NCBI RefSeq assembly: GCF_900176305.1
Contig: NZ_FWXH01000002.1
Span: forward strand, 310,001-374,000
Reading direction: 5' to 3'
Length of the DNA stretch: 64,000 nucleotides
From: Clostridium acidisoli DSM 12555
GTDB lineage: Bacteria > Bacillota > Clostridia > Clostridiales > Clostridiaceae
Shown here: piece after piece, positions 51,314-60,734 of the stretch
Layout of the letters: each line of letters begins with the position of its first letter
Numbering within the stretch: position 1 is the first letter of the stretch
Translations under genes and position numbers: made by a program
Notes under the pieces: model-generated
Told to the model about the DNA's origin: nothing
Database searches by the model: none
Seen by the model: only the letters and a program-made list of their open reading frames with translations

Positions 51314-52624
51314 ACTTTTACTGTTTTCTGGTAAAATTAAATTTAAAATTATTCCTACTATTGTTGCTAAGGCAACTCCTGAAATTTGAATAGTGTTTCC
51401 TGCGACTGGTACATTTAATGCAGCTCCACCAATTCCTAAAACTATAATTACTGAAGATATTAAAAGATTTCTCTTTTTGCCAAAATCTATTTTATTATCA
51501 ACAAAAATTCTAAATCCAGAGGAAGCTATTATTCCAAATAATAATATACTTACTCCTCCAATAACTGGTAATGGTATATTTTCAATAAAGACAGATACCG
51601 GACCTATAAATGATAATACAATAGCTATTATTGCAGCCCATCCAATAACCCATACACTATAAATTTTCGTTATTGCCATAACTCCTATGTTTTCTCCATA
51701 AGTGGTATTCGGTGGTCCGCCTAAAAGTCCTGCAGTTATAGTGGCTACTCCATCACCAAGAATTGATCTATGTAACCCTGGATCCTTAGTAAAATCTCTT
51801 CCAACCACATTATTTGTTACATATACATGCCCAATATGTTCTGCTAGAGTTACAAAAGAAACTGGAGCCATTAATAAAATTATATCTAAGCTAAATCTTG
51901 GTGCTACCTTTCCAATAGCCACGTTAGGTAATTTAAATATTGGCGTTGTGGCAATTTCATGTAACACAGAATTAGGCACAACTCCAAGTACAAGTGCAGC
52001 AATATAACCTACAAGCATTGCTATTAAAATTGGAATTACTCCTAAAAACCCTTTAAAATACATTGATCCTATTATTCCTACTAACAATGTTATCATTGCA
52101 ACGGTTATCCATGCCCATCTAGGTACACTTAAAAGTGAAGGATCACTATAACTTGCATTTAGTCCTGCCCAGTTTATTGCAGTTGCAGCAAGCCCCAAAC
52201 CTATTACAATTACAACAGATCCTGCTACAATTGATGAAAGTGCTCTGTTAAGCCATCCTATTCCAAATATAGCTATTAAAAGTGCAACTATTAAATATAC
52301 AATTCCTGCAGAAATTACTCCACCAGAAACAGCTCCTATAGATGCTAATCCAGTTTTATCCATTGCACCGTATTTAGCTGAAACTGCTACAATTGGTCCA
52401 ATAAAAGCAAAAGAAGATCCTATATATGCTGGAAGTTTTGCTTTAGTACATAATATATATAGTAGAGTCCCTATTCCGCTGCAAAGAAGTGCAATGGAAG
52501 GGTTCATTTTAGTAAGTATTGGTACAAGTATTGTAGAACCTACCATTGCAAATAAATGCTGAAAACTAAGTGGTAGGGTTTTTATTACTGGCATTCTGTC
52601 CTCTACATTGATAATCTTATTCAT
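51305..52624 (-). CDS. uraA: Uracil permease (NCS2 family)
   Basis: Proton-coupled uracil uptake. The 439-residue membrane protein has about 14 hydrophobic segments, an N-terminal PLSFQHLFAMVGSTILVPIL, the substrate/signature region with VTLAEHIGHVYVTNNVVGRD and the NCS2 motif GDGVATITAGLLGGPPNTTYGENIG. It directly follows pyrR in the same transcript and so should be under PyrR attenuation, as in Bacillus pyrR-pyrP. Confidence 0.94.
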   Translation of the reverse strand: MNKIINVEDRMPVIKTLPLSFQHLFAMVGSTILVPILTKMNPSIALLCSGIGTLLYILCTKAKLPAYIGSSFAFIGPIVAVSAKYGAMDKTGLASIGAVSGGVISAGIVYLIVALLIAIFGIGWLNRALSSIVAGSVVIVIGLGLAATAINWAGLNASYSDPSLLSVPRWAWITVAMITLLVGIIGSMYFKGFLGVIPILIAMLVGYIAALVLGVVPNSVLHEIATTPIFKLPNVAIGKVAPRFSLDIILLMAPVSFVTLAEHIGHVYVTNNVVGRDFTKDPGLHRSILGDGVATITAGLLGGPPNTTYGENIGVMAITKIYSVWVIGWAAIIAIVLSFIGPVSVFIENIPLPVIGGVSILLFGIIASSGFRIFVDNKIDFGKKRNLLISSVIIVLGIGGAALNVPVAGNTIQISGVALATIVGIILNLILPENSKSEE

Positions 52625-52679
52625 AAAATTTCTCCTTTAGTTTAAATGTCTAAGCATAATTATACTATTTTAATGTGAA

Positions 52680-53216
52680 TTATAGCTCATAAATGCTTAC
52701 TGAATCTTTATCGTCAATTTCTTTTACTTTTACAGAAACCATTTCACTATTTGATGTTGGTACGTTTTTTCCAACATAATCAGCTCTTATAGGAATCTCT
52801 CTGTGGCCTCTATCAATTAACACCGCAAGTTGTATTGTCTTAGGTCTGCCACAATCTATAACAGCTTCAATTGCAGCCCTTGCAGTTCTTCCTGTATATA
52901 GAACATCATCAACTAAAATTACTTTTTTGTCTTTAATGTCAACTTCAATTTCATTGTTACTTACAATTGGTTGGCTTTCAATTAAACTTAAATCATCTCT
53001 ATAAAGTGCAATATCTACACTTGCTGTTTCTATTGAATTCCCTTCAATCTCTTTTATCATTTCAGAAATTCTCTTTGCGATTGGTATACCTCGCCTCTTA
53101 ATGCCAATTAGGACTAAATTCTCCACGCCCTTATTTTTTTCTATAATCTCATGAGATATTCTAGTTAATGTTCTTTCCATTGCTTTTTCATCCAGCAACA
53201 AGGCTTTTAATTCCAT
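52680..53216 (-). CDS. pyrR: PyrR transcriptional attenuator / uracil phosphoribosyltransferase
   Basis: PyrR binds pyr mRNA with UMP to promote termination. The 178-residue protein has the PRPP loop [20 protein letters not shown], a type I phosphoribosyltransferase hood and the conserved [13 protein letters not shown] start. GGAGG precedes the ATG. It sits upstream of uraA and downstream of a matching RNA-binding hairpin and terminator, so it is self-regulated. Confidence 0.96.
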   Translation of the reverse strand: MELKALLLDEKAMERTLTRISHEIIEKNKGVENLVLIGIKRRGIPIAKRISEMIKEIEGNSIETASVDIALYRDDLSLIESQPIVSNNEIEVDIKDKKVILVDDVLYTGRTARAAIEAVIDCGRPKTIQLAVLIDRGHREIPIRADYVGKNVPTSNSEMVSVKVKEIDDKDSVSIYEL

Positions 53217-53251
53217 TGATTACCCTCCTCCACACATAATTTTAATTACAC

Positions 53252-53340
53252 AAAAAAGTCTTAACCAAAAAGAGGTTAAGACTTAAATAACAAAAAAATA
53301 TAAAATTTAAGCCTTATGAACTCTCTGGTTCATTTAAAGG
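53252..53340 (-). promoter_or_regulatory. PyrR-binding attenuator upstream of pyrR
   Basis: On the mRNA, TGAAC-CAGAGA-GTTCA (53317-53332) is a PyrR-type binding hairpin with the family hexaloop, extended by CCTT/AAGG. It is followed by a strong terminator, AAGTCTTAACC/GGTTAAGACTT (53256-53266, 53274-53284) plus a U run, before the pyrR ribosome binding site. High UMP should stop transcription here. Confidence 0.85.
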
Positions 53341-53370
53341 TTTTATCCAATAGATGATATCATAAACCAT

Positions 53371-54291
53371 CTATTTTTTCAACTCATTTCTTAAAACATT
53401 AATTACTTTTGTAAAATAATTTGGCATTTGACTTTCAAACTCCATATACTTGTCACTAGATGGATGAATAAATCCCAACTTTTTTGCATGTAGCAATTGT
53501 CCCTCTAACTTAAACTTTTGTTTTTTATAACCATATACTGGGTCACCAACAATTGGATGTCCTATATGAGTCATATGAACTCTAATTTGGTGAGTCCTAC
53601 CTGTTTCTAATATGCATTTGACTAACGTATTTGCCTTAAATCTCTCAAGTACCTCAAAATGAGTTATTGCATTCCTGCCATTTTTTATAACACTCATTTT
53701 AATTCTGTCTACTGGATGTCTTCCAAGTGGTGCATCCACAGTTCCTTCATCACTATTAATAACGCCCTCAACTAATGCAATATACTCTCTAGTCATTGTA
53801 TGTTCTTTTAATTGTTCTGCAAGTTTCTGATGTGCATTGTCATTTTTGGCAACAACTAATATTCCAGATGTATCTTTGTCTATTCTATGAACAATACCTG
53901 GTCTATTTACACCATTTATACCAGATAAATCCTTGCAATGAAACAATAAAGCATTTACTAAAGTTCCACTTAAATTTCCCGGTGCTGGATGTACAACCAT
54001 TCCTTGAGGTTTGTTCACTACTATAACATCAGAATCTTCATATAAAATATCAAGAGTTATGTTTTCTTTTTCAACTTCAAGTTCTTTGTTTTCCGGCATT
54101 ATAAGAGTAACATAATCTTTTATTTTAAGTTTGTAATTACTCTTTTTTTGCTTATCATTTACTTTTACATTTCCTGCTTCTATTACATCTTGAATATAGC
54201 TTCTAGACTTGTCCTCTAGTTTACTGCTAATATACACATCAAGCCTTGTACCTTCTTCATTTTCTTCCACTTTAAATTCAAAAAAATTCAT
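53371..54291 (-). CDS. RluD-type 23S rRNA pseudouridine synthase
   Basis: Makes pseudouridines, probably in 23S rRNA helix 69-type sites. The 306-residue protein has an N-terminal S4 domain (RLDVYISSKLEDKSRSYIQ) and the catalytic RIDKDTSGILVVAKN with its Asp, then TGRTHQIRVHMTHIGHPIVGDP. Its ATG overlaps the lspA stop by one base. The exact target (RluD versus YlyB) cannot be told from sequence. Confidence 0.92.
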   Translation of the reverse strand: MNFFEFKVEENEEGTRLDVYISSKLEDKSRSYIQDVIEAGNVKVNDKQKKSNYKLKIKDYVTLIMPENKELEVEKENITLDILYEDSDVIVVNKPQGMVVHPAPGNLSGTLVNALLFHCKDLSGINGVNRPGIVHRIDKDTSGILVVAKNDNAHQKLAEQLKEHTMTREYIALVEGVINSDEGTVDAPLGRHPVDRIKMSVIKNGRNAITHFEVLERFKANTLVKCILETGRTHQIRVHMTHIGHPIVGDPVYGYKKQKFKLEGQLLHAKKLGFIHPSSDKYMEFESQMPNYFTKVINVLRNELKK

Positions 54292-54737
54292 TATTTTTCA
54301 TCCTTTATTAAACATACTACTAATAATATTGTTCCAACTACAACACTCATATCCGCAAAATTAAATGTAGGGAAGCTATATAAATCATTATAGTGAAAAT
54401 ATATATAATCAACTACATATTTATAAAAACCTCTGTCAAACATATTTCCTAAAGCTCCACCTATTATTAAACTTAAACTTATTCTTATAAGTTTACTTTT
54501 AGGTTTATACTTCAGCAAATAAACTACCATTCCAATAATAATAATAAGTGTTATTATTAGAAGAAAATTTACTTTACCTTGAAAAATTCCCCAGGCAGCT
54601 CCTCTGTTTTCTAAATAAGAGAAACTAAATATGTTTTTTATTACAACTACATCATTTCCATTAATTAAACTTTTTGATGCCCACATTTTAGTAACTCTAT
54701 CAATAACATTTACTATTAAGATTATAAATATTTCCAT
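54291..54737 (-). CDS. lspA: Lipoprotein signal peptidase
   Basis: Cleaves signal peptides of diacylglyceryl prolipoproteins. The protein has four hydrophobic spans and the catalytic Asp pair in GNMFDR and FNFADM, with NRGAAWG near residue 50. AGGAGG six bases before the ATG at 54735-54737 gives a 148-residue protein; an in-frame upstream ATG at 54753 is not needed. Forms a pair with the downstream rluD-type gene. Confidence 0.95.
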   Translation of the reverse strand: MEIFIILIVNVIDRVTKMWASKSLINGNDVVVIKNIFSFSYLENRGAAWGIFQGKVNFLLIITLIIIIGMVVYLLKYKPKSKLIRISLSLIIGGALGNMFDRGFYKYVVDYIYFHYNDLYSFPTFNFADMSVVVGTILLVVCLIKDEK

Positions 54738-54760
54738 TAATATCCTCCTAAACAACTACA

Positions 54761-54787
54761 AATTAAGCGGGAAAATCCCGCTTAATT
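54761..54787. terminator. Terminator between the TraR-type gene and lspA
   Basis: AATTAAGCGGGA/TCCCGCTTAATT (54761-54772, 54776-54787) is a perfect 12-bp stem at the TraR-type stop codon, with moderate T-richness on the minus strand. Confidence 0.6.
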
Positions 54788-55392
54788 TAATCTGGAAGTT
54801 GATTTTTGTATTGCTCATTACTTATCTTTTCTATAGGTTCTACATAATCAAGATCAGGTTCATAATATTCTTCTATATTATGAAGTTTATTGTAATCTCC
54901 TACTGCTCTGTAACTATCTTCAGCATCAAATTCCGTATCATATTTATGCGAACTATATCCTTTGCCAAAAGGGTAACCTAAAACTTCTTCCTCTACTGGC
55001 CTGTCATATATTTCTCTTTGTTTTAAACTATTCTGCTTATTTTGACATTCTGTACAGCATTCGGCATAAGGCATAAATTCCAATCTCTGTTCATTAATTT
55101 CTCTTTTACAAGATTTACATACTCCATAGGTTCCATTATCAATATCATTAAGTGCATTATCTATTTTTTTTAATATAGATTTCTCGTTCTCCTTAAATGC
55201 CATACCTCTCTCTATATCACTTAGTTCAGTTGCCATATCTGCTGGATGATTATCATAAAATGAAAGTTCTGATGAAACTTCATTTTTAGATTTAATAGTT
55301 TCATTTTTAATCATTAAAGCTAAAAGTGAATTTACTCTTTCCTTTTCTTTAATAAGCTTTTCTCTAAAAAATTGTAACCTTTCTTTTTCCAT
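54787..55392 (-). CDS. DksA/TraR-type zinc-finger protein (YteA-like)
   Basis: The 201-residue protein has an N-terminal coiled coil, NDIDNGTYGVCKSC with a later ECCTEC forming a C4 zinc finger (residues ~100-130), and a C-terminal tail with repeated Asp/Tyr/Glu residues. Firmicute YteA-type proteins of this layout are linked to sporulation and general regulation near RNA polymerase, though the mechanism is not settled. The C-terminal extension beyond the finger is characteristic of this group. Upstream of lspA in the same direction. Confidence 0.85.
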   Translation of the reverse strand: MEKERLQFFREKLIKEKERVNSLLALMIKNETIKSKNEVSSELSFYDNHPADMATELSDIERGMAFKENEKSILKKIDNALNDIDNGTYGVCKSCKREINEQRLEFMPYAECCTECQNKQNSLKQREIYDRPVEEEVLGYPFGKGYSSHKYDTEFDAEDSYRAVGDYNKLHNIEEYYEPDLDYVEPIEKISNEQYKNQLPD

Positions 55393-55459
55393 AATAACCT
55401 GTCACTCCTTTTTAAATACATGCACCTACAGGTTATTTTGCCAAAAGAAAAAATTTTTA

Positions 55460-56152
55460 TTACATTAATTTAAGCATATTTTCTATTATATAAGTAGAGT
55501 TTTTAACCGCAATTGGTGTAAACTTCTCATAATCCATATGTGCTCCATTGTTTGCATTGTCTGAAATAGATCTTATAACAACAAATGGTATTTTATTCAA
55601 ATAACAAACTTGTGCTATACTTGCACCTTCCATTTCACAAGCCAATGCATTAAAATTGTCATTTAACCAGTTTATTTTATCTACATTAGCAATAAATTGA
55701 TCTCCTGATACTATTCTACCTTGAAAATAATTATTTACTTCAAAGCTTTCACAAGCTTTTTTAGCCAAATTTATAAGTTCAGCATCACATTTAAAATCGT
55801 ATGTGTCAACTCTAGGTATCTGTCCTATTTTATCACCAAATGCAGAAGTATCCATATCGTGTTGAACAAGATTCTCTGCTATAACCACATCACCAGGATA
55901 TATATCCTTTCCTATTCCACCTGCAATTCCTACATTTATTACTTTTTCTACTGAAAAATCGTCTATTAATATTTGTGTACATATTGCAGCATTAACTTTT
56001 CCTATTCCACATCTTACAATTACGACTTCTTTTGAAAAAATCTCTCCAAAATTAAATTCCATATTTGCCTTACGTTCTTTTTTTATTATTCTAGTTTCTT
56101 TTAATAATAATTCTAATTCTTCGTCCATTGCTCCAATTATTCCAATACTCAT
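55460..56152 (-). CDS. mtnN: 5'-methylthioadenosine/S-adenosylhomocysteine nucleosidase
   Basis: Removes adenine from MTA and SAH, recycling methionine and feeding AI-2 precursor formation. The 230-residue protein begins IGIIGAMDEEL. It carries the substrate-binding region EMEGASIAQVC and catalytic Asp in SISDNANNG, with GIAGG in the middle. Full length. Preceded by the divIVA terminator. Confidence 0.95.
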   Translation of the reverse strand: MSIGIIGAMDEELELLLKETRIIKKERKANMEFNFGEIFSKEVVIVRCGIGKVNAAICTQILIDDFSVEKVINVGIAGGIGKDIYPGDVVIAENLVQHDMDTSAFGDKIGQIPRVDTYDFKCDAELINLAKKACESFEVNNYFQGRIVSGDQFIANVDKINWLNDNFNALACEMEGASIAQVCYLNKIPFVVIRSISDNANNGAHMDYEKFTPIAVKNSTYIIENMLKLM

Positions 56153-56177
56153 TTTTATGTCTCCTCCTAGTCAATAA

Positions 56178-56208
56178 AAAATCTCACTACTAGAGTGAGA
56201 TTGTATTT
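56178..56208 (-). terminator. Terminator of the ylmE-sepF-ylmH-divIVA operon
   Basis: AATCTCACT/AGTGAGATT arms (56181-56208 region), followed on the minus strand by TTTTTATT, lie directly after the divIVA stop. Confidence 0.75.
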
Positions 56209-56209
56209 G

Positions 56210-56821
56210 TTATTCCTTTACAAAAAAACTTTTTATCTCATTTAAATCATTGTTGAAACTTTCTTCTTTATCTTCAATTTGCTTAAAGTCATTTGTTATA
56301 ACTTCATCACTTGGCAGTTCTATACTTTTTTCTTCAATATCTTCAGTAGTTGCTACATTATAATTTTTTTGAAAGTCCATTTCTAAATCATTAAACATAT
56401 CCATTTGAGTACTCATGAAATTTCTATATTTTGATCTAAATTTTATAAACTCTTGTTTTATTTTATCATAATCCGTTGTTATCTTTATTACTTCTGTATT
56501 TGATTTATCAATAATTCTCTGAGATGTTTCATTTGCATTTCTAAGTATAAGTTCTGCTTCCTTTTTTGCTGATTCTTTTGCTTGTTCAGCAGCATTTTGC
56601 GCTAAAATCAAAGTGTTTTGTATTGTCTCTTCTATCTTAGCATAGTGCTCTAATTTTTCATTTAAAACAGCTATTTTTTCTTTTAAAGTTGAGTTTTCTT
56701 TATATAAAGTTTCATAGCTTTCAGATATTTGATCTAAAAATTCATCAACTTCTACTTGGTCATATCCTCTTAAACTTTTTTTGAATTCTTTGTTATTTAT
56801 GTCCATTGAAGTTAATCTCAT
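56210..56821 (-). CDS. divIVA: Septum-site and polarity protein DivIVA
   Basis: DivIVA senses membrane curvature at septa and poles and organises division and sporulation factors. The 203-residue protein has the N-terminal membrane-binding domain (LTSMDINNKEFKKSLRGYDQVEVDEFL) and a long coiled coil to about residue 150, with a Glu/Asp-rich tail. GGGGTGG precedes the ATG at 56819-56821; a GTG three codons upstream is possible but less likely. Last gene of its operon. Confidence 0.93.
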   Translation of the reverse strand: MRLTSMDINNKEFKKSLRGYDQVEVDEFLDQISESYETLYKENSTLKEKIAVLNEKLEHYAKIEETIQNTLILAQNAAEQAKESAKKEAELILRNANETSQRIIDKSNTEVIKITTDYDKIKQEFIKFRSKYRNFMSTQMDMFNDLEMDFQKNYNVATTEDIEEKSIELPSDEVITNDFKQIEDKEESFNNDLNEIKSFFVKE

Positions 56822-56835
56822 ATTTACCACCCCGA

Positions 56836-57606
56836 CTAAACAAATTTTTTTATAAGAAGCTTTATCCTTTGACGTCCTGTGATTCCAGTATCAGAGACAA
56901 CTTTATACTTGCCATAACCTCGTATTGTTATTGTATCACCATACTTTACAGGATAACTTTTTTCCCTGTTAACATCATAATCTACTAGGACACTTCCATT
57001 ACTTATAAGTGTTAAAGCTTTACTTCTTGACGTATTACATATCTCACTTATCAAACAATCTAATCTCAGTGATGTTACAATTAAACTGATTTCCTCAAAT
57101 TTTATATCCGGAATCTCCCCCATATATGAATCATATTCACTTACCTTACATGGATATCTACCTATGGAAGTAAGATTATTTATTATATATTCACATATGT
57201 CTTCACTAGTTGCAACATAACACTCATTATCAAAAACAACAAAATCTCCAAGTTTTTTTCTTGAAATTCCAAGAGACATTATTGCCCCCATATAATCCCT
57301 ATGAGTTACATTATTAAACTTAGATTTATTTTCTATTTTAATAAGCTTAATTGGAAAATATTCCACAATATCACTTGAAAACGCAAGCATTTGTCTTTCA
57401 CTACTTTTAAAAATGCCACAGCTACTAATATTAATACCTAAAAGGTTCTGTAATCCTACAGTTTTCTTCCATATATCTGGAGTACAAAATTCATTGGTAT
57501 ATATTGTAGCACCTGTTCTTTGTGCTAAGCTTATTTTTTCAAAAATATTTGATATAAATACCTCATCATTACTTTTAATACAATTTAAAAATTCTAACTT
57601 GTTCAA
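56836..57606 (-). CDS. ylmH: YlmH-type RNA-binding protein
   Basis: Contains a C-terminal S4 domain (SLRLDCLISEICNTSRSKALTLI near residue 180, then VLVDYDVNREKSYPVKYGD) after an unrecognised 170-residue part. The family lies between sepF and divIVA in Firmicutes and in recent work binds ribosomes in stalled-translation rescue. Length 256 is normal. Confidence 0.88.
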   Translation of the reverse strand: MNKLEFLNCIKSNDEVFISNIFEKISLAQRTGATIYTNEFCTPDIWKKTVGLQNLLGINISSCGIFKSSERQMLAFSSDIVEYFPIKLIKIENKSKFNNVTHRDYMGAIMSLGISRKKLGDFVVFDNECYVATSEDICEYIINNLTSIGRYPCKVSEYDSYMGEIPDIKFEEISLIVTSLRLDCLISEICNTSRSKALTLISNGSVLVDYDVNREKSYPVKYGDTITIRGYGKYKVVSDTGITGRQRIKLLIKKFV

Positions 57607-57630
57607 TTTAATCTCTTCCTAGCTTCAAAT

Positions 57631-58092
57631 CTATTTTGTCCAAGCAAACATACCTTTTCCTGAAATCTCAGTTTTAAGTTCATTTGTAACTTCTACATTT
57701 GAAGGAGATAATATGTATACATTTTTTTCAACTTCTTGAAGTTCTCCATTTAGAACATAACTTGCTCCTCCCATGAAATCCAAAAGTCTTTGAGCAATTT
57801 TAGGTTCAAGGTCACTTACATTTACTACAATTATTTTTCTATTCTTTAATTCATCACATATTGTAGTTGCCTCGTCATAGTCTTTAGGTCTTGATATAAT
57901 CACTCTCATGGTAGCATTTGTATGAATATTTACTACTTTGCTATTTCTTTTGCTCACAATAGGTTCATCAATTTCTTCTTCATATTCCCTTTCAAAAGCT
58001 TTTTCATCATTACTTGATTCTTCCTCATAATCGTCTATGTTACCATCATCAAGTCCTAATATTCCCATAACTTTGTTTAATACTTTAGCCAT
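57631..58092 (-). CDS. sepF: Cell division protein SepF
   Basis: SepF polymerises into rings that tether FtsZ to the membrane. The 153-residue protein starts with a short membrane-binding amphipathic helix ([14 protein letters not shown]), then an acidic linker. It ends with the SepF core ([48 protein letters not shown]). Full length, and in the usual ylmE-sepF-ylmH order. Confidence 0.93.
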   Translation of the reverse strand: MAKVLNKVMGILGLDDGNIDDYEEESSNDEKAFEREYEEEIDEPIVSKRNSKVVNIHTNATMRVIISRPKDYDEATTICDELKNRKIIVVNVSDLEPKIAQRLLDFMGGASYVLNGELQEVEKNVYILSPSNVEVTNELKTEISGKGMFAWTK

Positions 58093-58104
58093 TTTAATTA
58101 CCTC

Positions 58105-58773
58105 CTAATTATTGTTATTATAATTTCTTTTTCCAAATATACCTTCACCTATTCTAATCATATTTGAGCCTTGACTTATTGCTGCTTTATAGTCATGCGT
58201 CATACCCATCGATAAATAGTCCATTGAAATATTTGTATATTTTTCATTTTTCAATTTTAGCCAAATATCATTTACTTTTTTAAAATAATTACAGTTTTCT
58301 TCGTAATTACCTTTAGGAATTACTGTCATAATTCCTTTGGCTTTTACATACTTACATTTTTCTATTTCTTCTAAAAGTTCTGGTAAATCATCTAGATATA
58401 TACCAGTTTTTGCTTCTTCTTTGCCAATATTTATTTGAATTAGAACATTAGCAGTTAAATTGTTCAAAGCATACCTTTTTTCAATTTCTTTTAATAATTT
58501 CACACTATCAAGAGAATGAATTAAGTAAACTTTTCCAACAACATATTTGACTTTATTAGTTTGTAAATGGCCAATTAAATGCCACCTAATTGAGGAATCA
58601 AAACAATCTATTTTGTCAATTAGCTCTTGTACTTTATTTTCACCAAAATCATGCATACCAAGTTTTACTGCCTCTTTAATTTCATCTACACTTCTAGTTT
58701 TAGAAACAGCTATTAAGGTAACATTTTTAGGTAATTCTTCTTTTAGCTTAATGATATTTTCTGATATTGACAA
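58105..58773 (-). CDS. ylmE: PLP homeostasis protein YggS/YlmE
   Basis: Pyridoxal-phosphate-binding protein of the PROSC family that controls cofactor and amino-acid homeostasis. The 222-residue TIM-barrel protein has the Lys in LIAVSKTRSVDEI, FGENKVQE, WHLIGHLQTNK and the C-terminal SMGMTHDYKAAISQGSNMIRIG. It opens the ylmE-sepF-ylmH-divIVA operon. Confidence 0.94.
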   Translation of the reverse strand: MSISENIIKLKEELPKNVTLIAVSKTRSVDEIKEAVKLGMHDFGENKVQELIDKIDCFDSSIRWHLIGHLQTNKVKYVVGKVYLIHSLDSVKLLKEIEKRYALNNLTANVLIQINIGKEEAKTGIYLDDLPELLEEIEKCKYVKAKGIMTVIPKGNYEENCNYFKKVNDIWLKLKNEKYTNISMDYLSMGMTHDYKAAISQGSNMIRIGEGIFGKRNYNNNN

Positions 58774-58894
58774 ATTAAACGTCTCCTTATAATCATGATA
58801 ATTTTTTTACTATAGGTACTATTCTTCATAAAACAAAAAAATCCTTCATAATAATATAAAAAATTTAATTTATTTAATAAATTTATAATAAAAA

Positions 58895-59623
58895 TTAATT
58901 TTTATCATTTAAATATTGGTGATTAATAGAATTATTATAAGCTCCTATTTTTATATTATCGTTTTTTATAACAGTACCTTGAATACCTCTATAATTTAAT
59001 AACATATATAAGTAGTTAGTATCAGCCATCATATAATCTTTTAATTTATCCTTATTTCCTATTGCTTTGATATAAAATGGCGAAGCTACAGTAACTCCAT
59101 TGATTCTAATAAATGGTCCAGTACAATAAATTTCACTTGTGTTAACAATTCTCTGGTCATTAACTGATATTGCCTCTGCACCTGCTGATTTTAAATCATT
59201 TACTATATAACTTATATCATAATTATGTATAAGTCCTTGTAAATCTGCATTTGATTGTACTACTTTTCCCTCAAACTTATCAGTACCATCATTTATAGTA
59301 ATAACTATGCCTGGTCCTAATAAATCAGTCTCACCTGAGACAGCTTTTAGATTATTAAGTTCATTTTGAATTACATCTGTCTCATTTTTTTGATCATTAT
59401 TGTTTTTAAGTTGTTGAAATTTATCTGATAAGTCCATATATTTATTTTTTAATTCATCAACTTCACTAGTTAAATTGTTTTTATAATTATATTGTTCTTG
59501 ATATTGCTTTGAATTAAGAAATACATTTTTTGTTTCTCTATTAAAATTCAAATTAGAAGTAATCAAAATTCCTAATATAATGCAAGCTATAAATACAAAA
59601 AAAGTTGCCTCATTGTTTTTCAT
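58895..59623 (-). CDS. DUF881 division-cluster protein
   Basis: The 242-residue protein has an N-terminal membrane span (about 7-24), a coiled coil (about 40-90) and a DUF881 domain with GPGIVITINDGTD, NDLKSAGAEAISVNDQRI and YIKAIGNKDKL. Relatives YlxW/YlxX lie next to divIB in Bacillus. Function is unknown but linked to division by context. Second of two DUF881 genes here, with the small basic protein gene between. Confidence 0.88.
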   Translation of the reverse strand: MKNNEATFFVFIACIILGILITSNLNFNRETKNVFLNSKQYQEQYNYKNNLTSEVDELKNKYMDLSDKFQQLKNNNDQKNETDVIQNELNNLKAVSGETDLLGPGIVITINDGTDKFEGKVVQSNADLQGLIHNYDISYIVNDLKSAGAEAISVNDQRIVNTSEIYCTGPFIRINGVTVASPFYIKAIGNKDKLKDYMMADTNYLYMLLNYRGIQGTVIKNDNIKIGAYNNSINHQYLNDKN

Positions 59624-59635
59624 ATAATCACCTCA

Positions 59636-59974
59636 TTAATGTGATTTAGGTCTATCTAAAAGCATTCTTCTTATGATAGCAAAATTATTAAATATTCTAC
59701 TTCCAAAAACAATTACTGCTGCAAGATAAATAGGTATTCCAAGTTTATCTCCTAAATATACCAATCCTACTGCAAGAAAGGCATTTCCAAAGAAACCTGA
59801 TATGAAAACATCCGATCTAAATTGTTTTGCAAGTGTTGCTCTCATAGCACCAAAAACTGAATCTAAACAAGCAAAAATTGCTACGGACATATAAGGTGAA
59901 AACTGATCTGGAATCGGTACGTTCCATAATACACCTATGATTATACCTATAAATAGTCCAAAAAATGCTATCAT
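59636..59974 (-). CDS. sbp: Small basic protein (DUF1290)
   Basis: The 112-residue membrane protein, named Sbp in Bacillus, has four short spans. Conserved pieces are GLFIGIIIGVLW, YMSVAIFACLDSVFGAMRA and VYLGDKLGIPIYLAAVIVFG. Its place between two DUF881 genes downstream of divIB matches clostridial division clusters. Function unknown. Confidence 0.9.
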   Translation of the reverse strand: MIAFFGLFIGIIIGVLWNVPIPDQFSPYMSVAIFACLDSVFGAMRATLAKQFRSDVFISGFFGNAFLAVGLVYLGDKLGIPIYLAAVIVFGSRIFNNFAIIRRMLLDRPKSH

Positions 59975-59987
59975 AATACCCCTCCTA

Positions 59988-60722
59988 TTACTTATTTACA
60001 GGTTTTGCATATTGAAAATTAGTTACTGCATTAGACTTATAAATCACAATACTTGAGCTTTTTTCTGGAGCATCAACAGTATAGCTTGATGAAGGAATAA
60101 CATCTAAAACACCTGGAAATACAATAGCTGAATTTAATTTATCCTTATTTCCTATTGCCTTAATTACAATTTTTTCATAAGGTGAAATTCTATCCTTTGT
60201 ACCTAAAAATATATTAGTTACGCCTCCAGAAGTCTTTATTCCCGTGTCTGCCAGTATCCTTATATCATTAATTGAGATTGCTTCTGCGCCTGCAAATCTA
60301 AGTTCATTTACTAAATCGATTAAATCTTTATCTGTAATAACATCACTAGAACTTGTTATATCTGCAGAAAACATATTATTTTTGGGAGTTATTGTTATAG
60401 TGATTCCCTGTCCCTTCACATCTGTATTTCCTGTTATAAGATTCAAATTATTCAAATCCTTAACTATTTGCTTATTCAAATCACTTTTATTAGCTGCCGA
60501 ATCCTGATATTGTTTTATTTTATTTTGAAGATCATTAATTTGTTTATTTAAATCATCTTTTTCTTTTTTTAGCTGGTCAACTTCCACTGTAATTTGAGAG
60601 GTATCTACCTGTGAATTTATTTTTGTTTCTTGAAAATTTATAATTCTAAATTGATAAGCTAGCATAAAACCCAATATACAGCATACACCTGCAACCGCTA
60701 ACTGCGAGCGTAATTTTCTCAT
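59988..60722 (-). CDS. DUF881 division-cluster protein
   Basis: Paralogue of the gene at 58895: signal/anchor (about 7-25), coiled coil (QLKKEKDDLNKQINDLQNKIKQY), then a DUF881 domain with GITITITPKNN, VNELRFAGAEAISINDIRI and VIKAIGNKDKLNSA. 244 residues. It precedes sbp by 14 bases and follows divIB, indicating one transcript. Role unknown. Confidence 0.88.
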   Translation of the reverse strand: MRKLRSQLAVAGVCCILGFMLAYQFRIINFQETKINSQVDTSQITVEVDQLKKEKDDLNKQINDLQNKIKQYQDSAANKSDLNKQIVKDLNNLNLITGNTDVKGQGITITITPKNNMFSADITSSSDVITDKDLIDLVNELRFAGAEAISINDIRILADTGIKTSGGVTNIFLGTKDRISPYEKIVIKAIGNKDKLNSAIVFPGVLDVIPSSSYTVDAPEKSSSIVIYKSNAVTNFQYAKPVNK

Positions 60723-60734
60723 TTCTTTATCCCC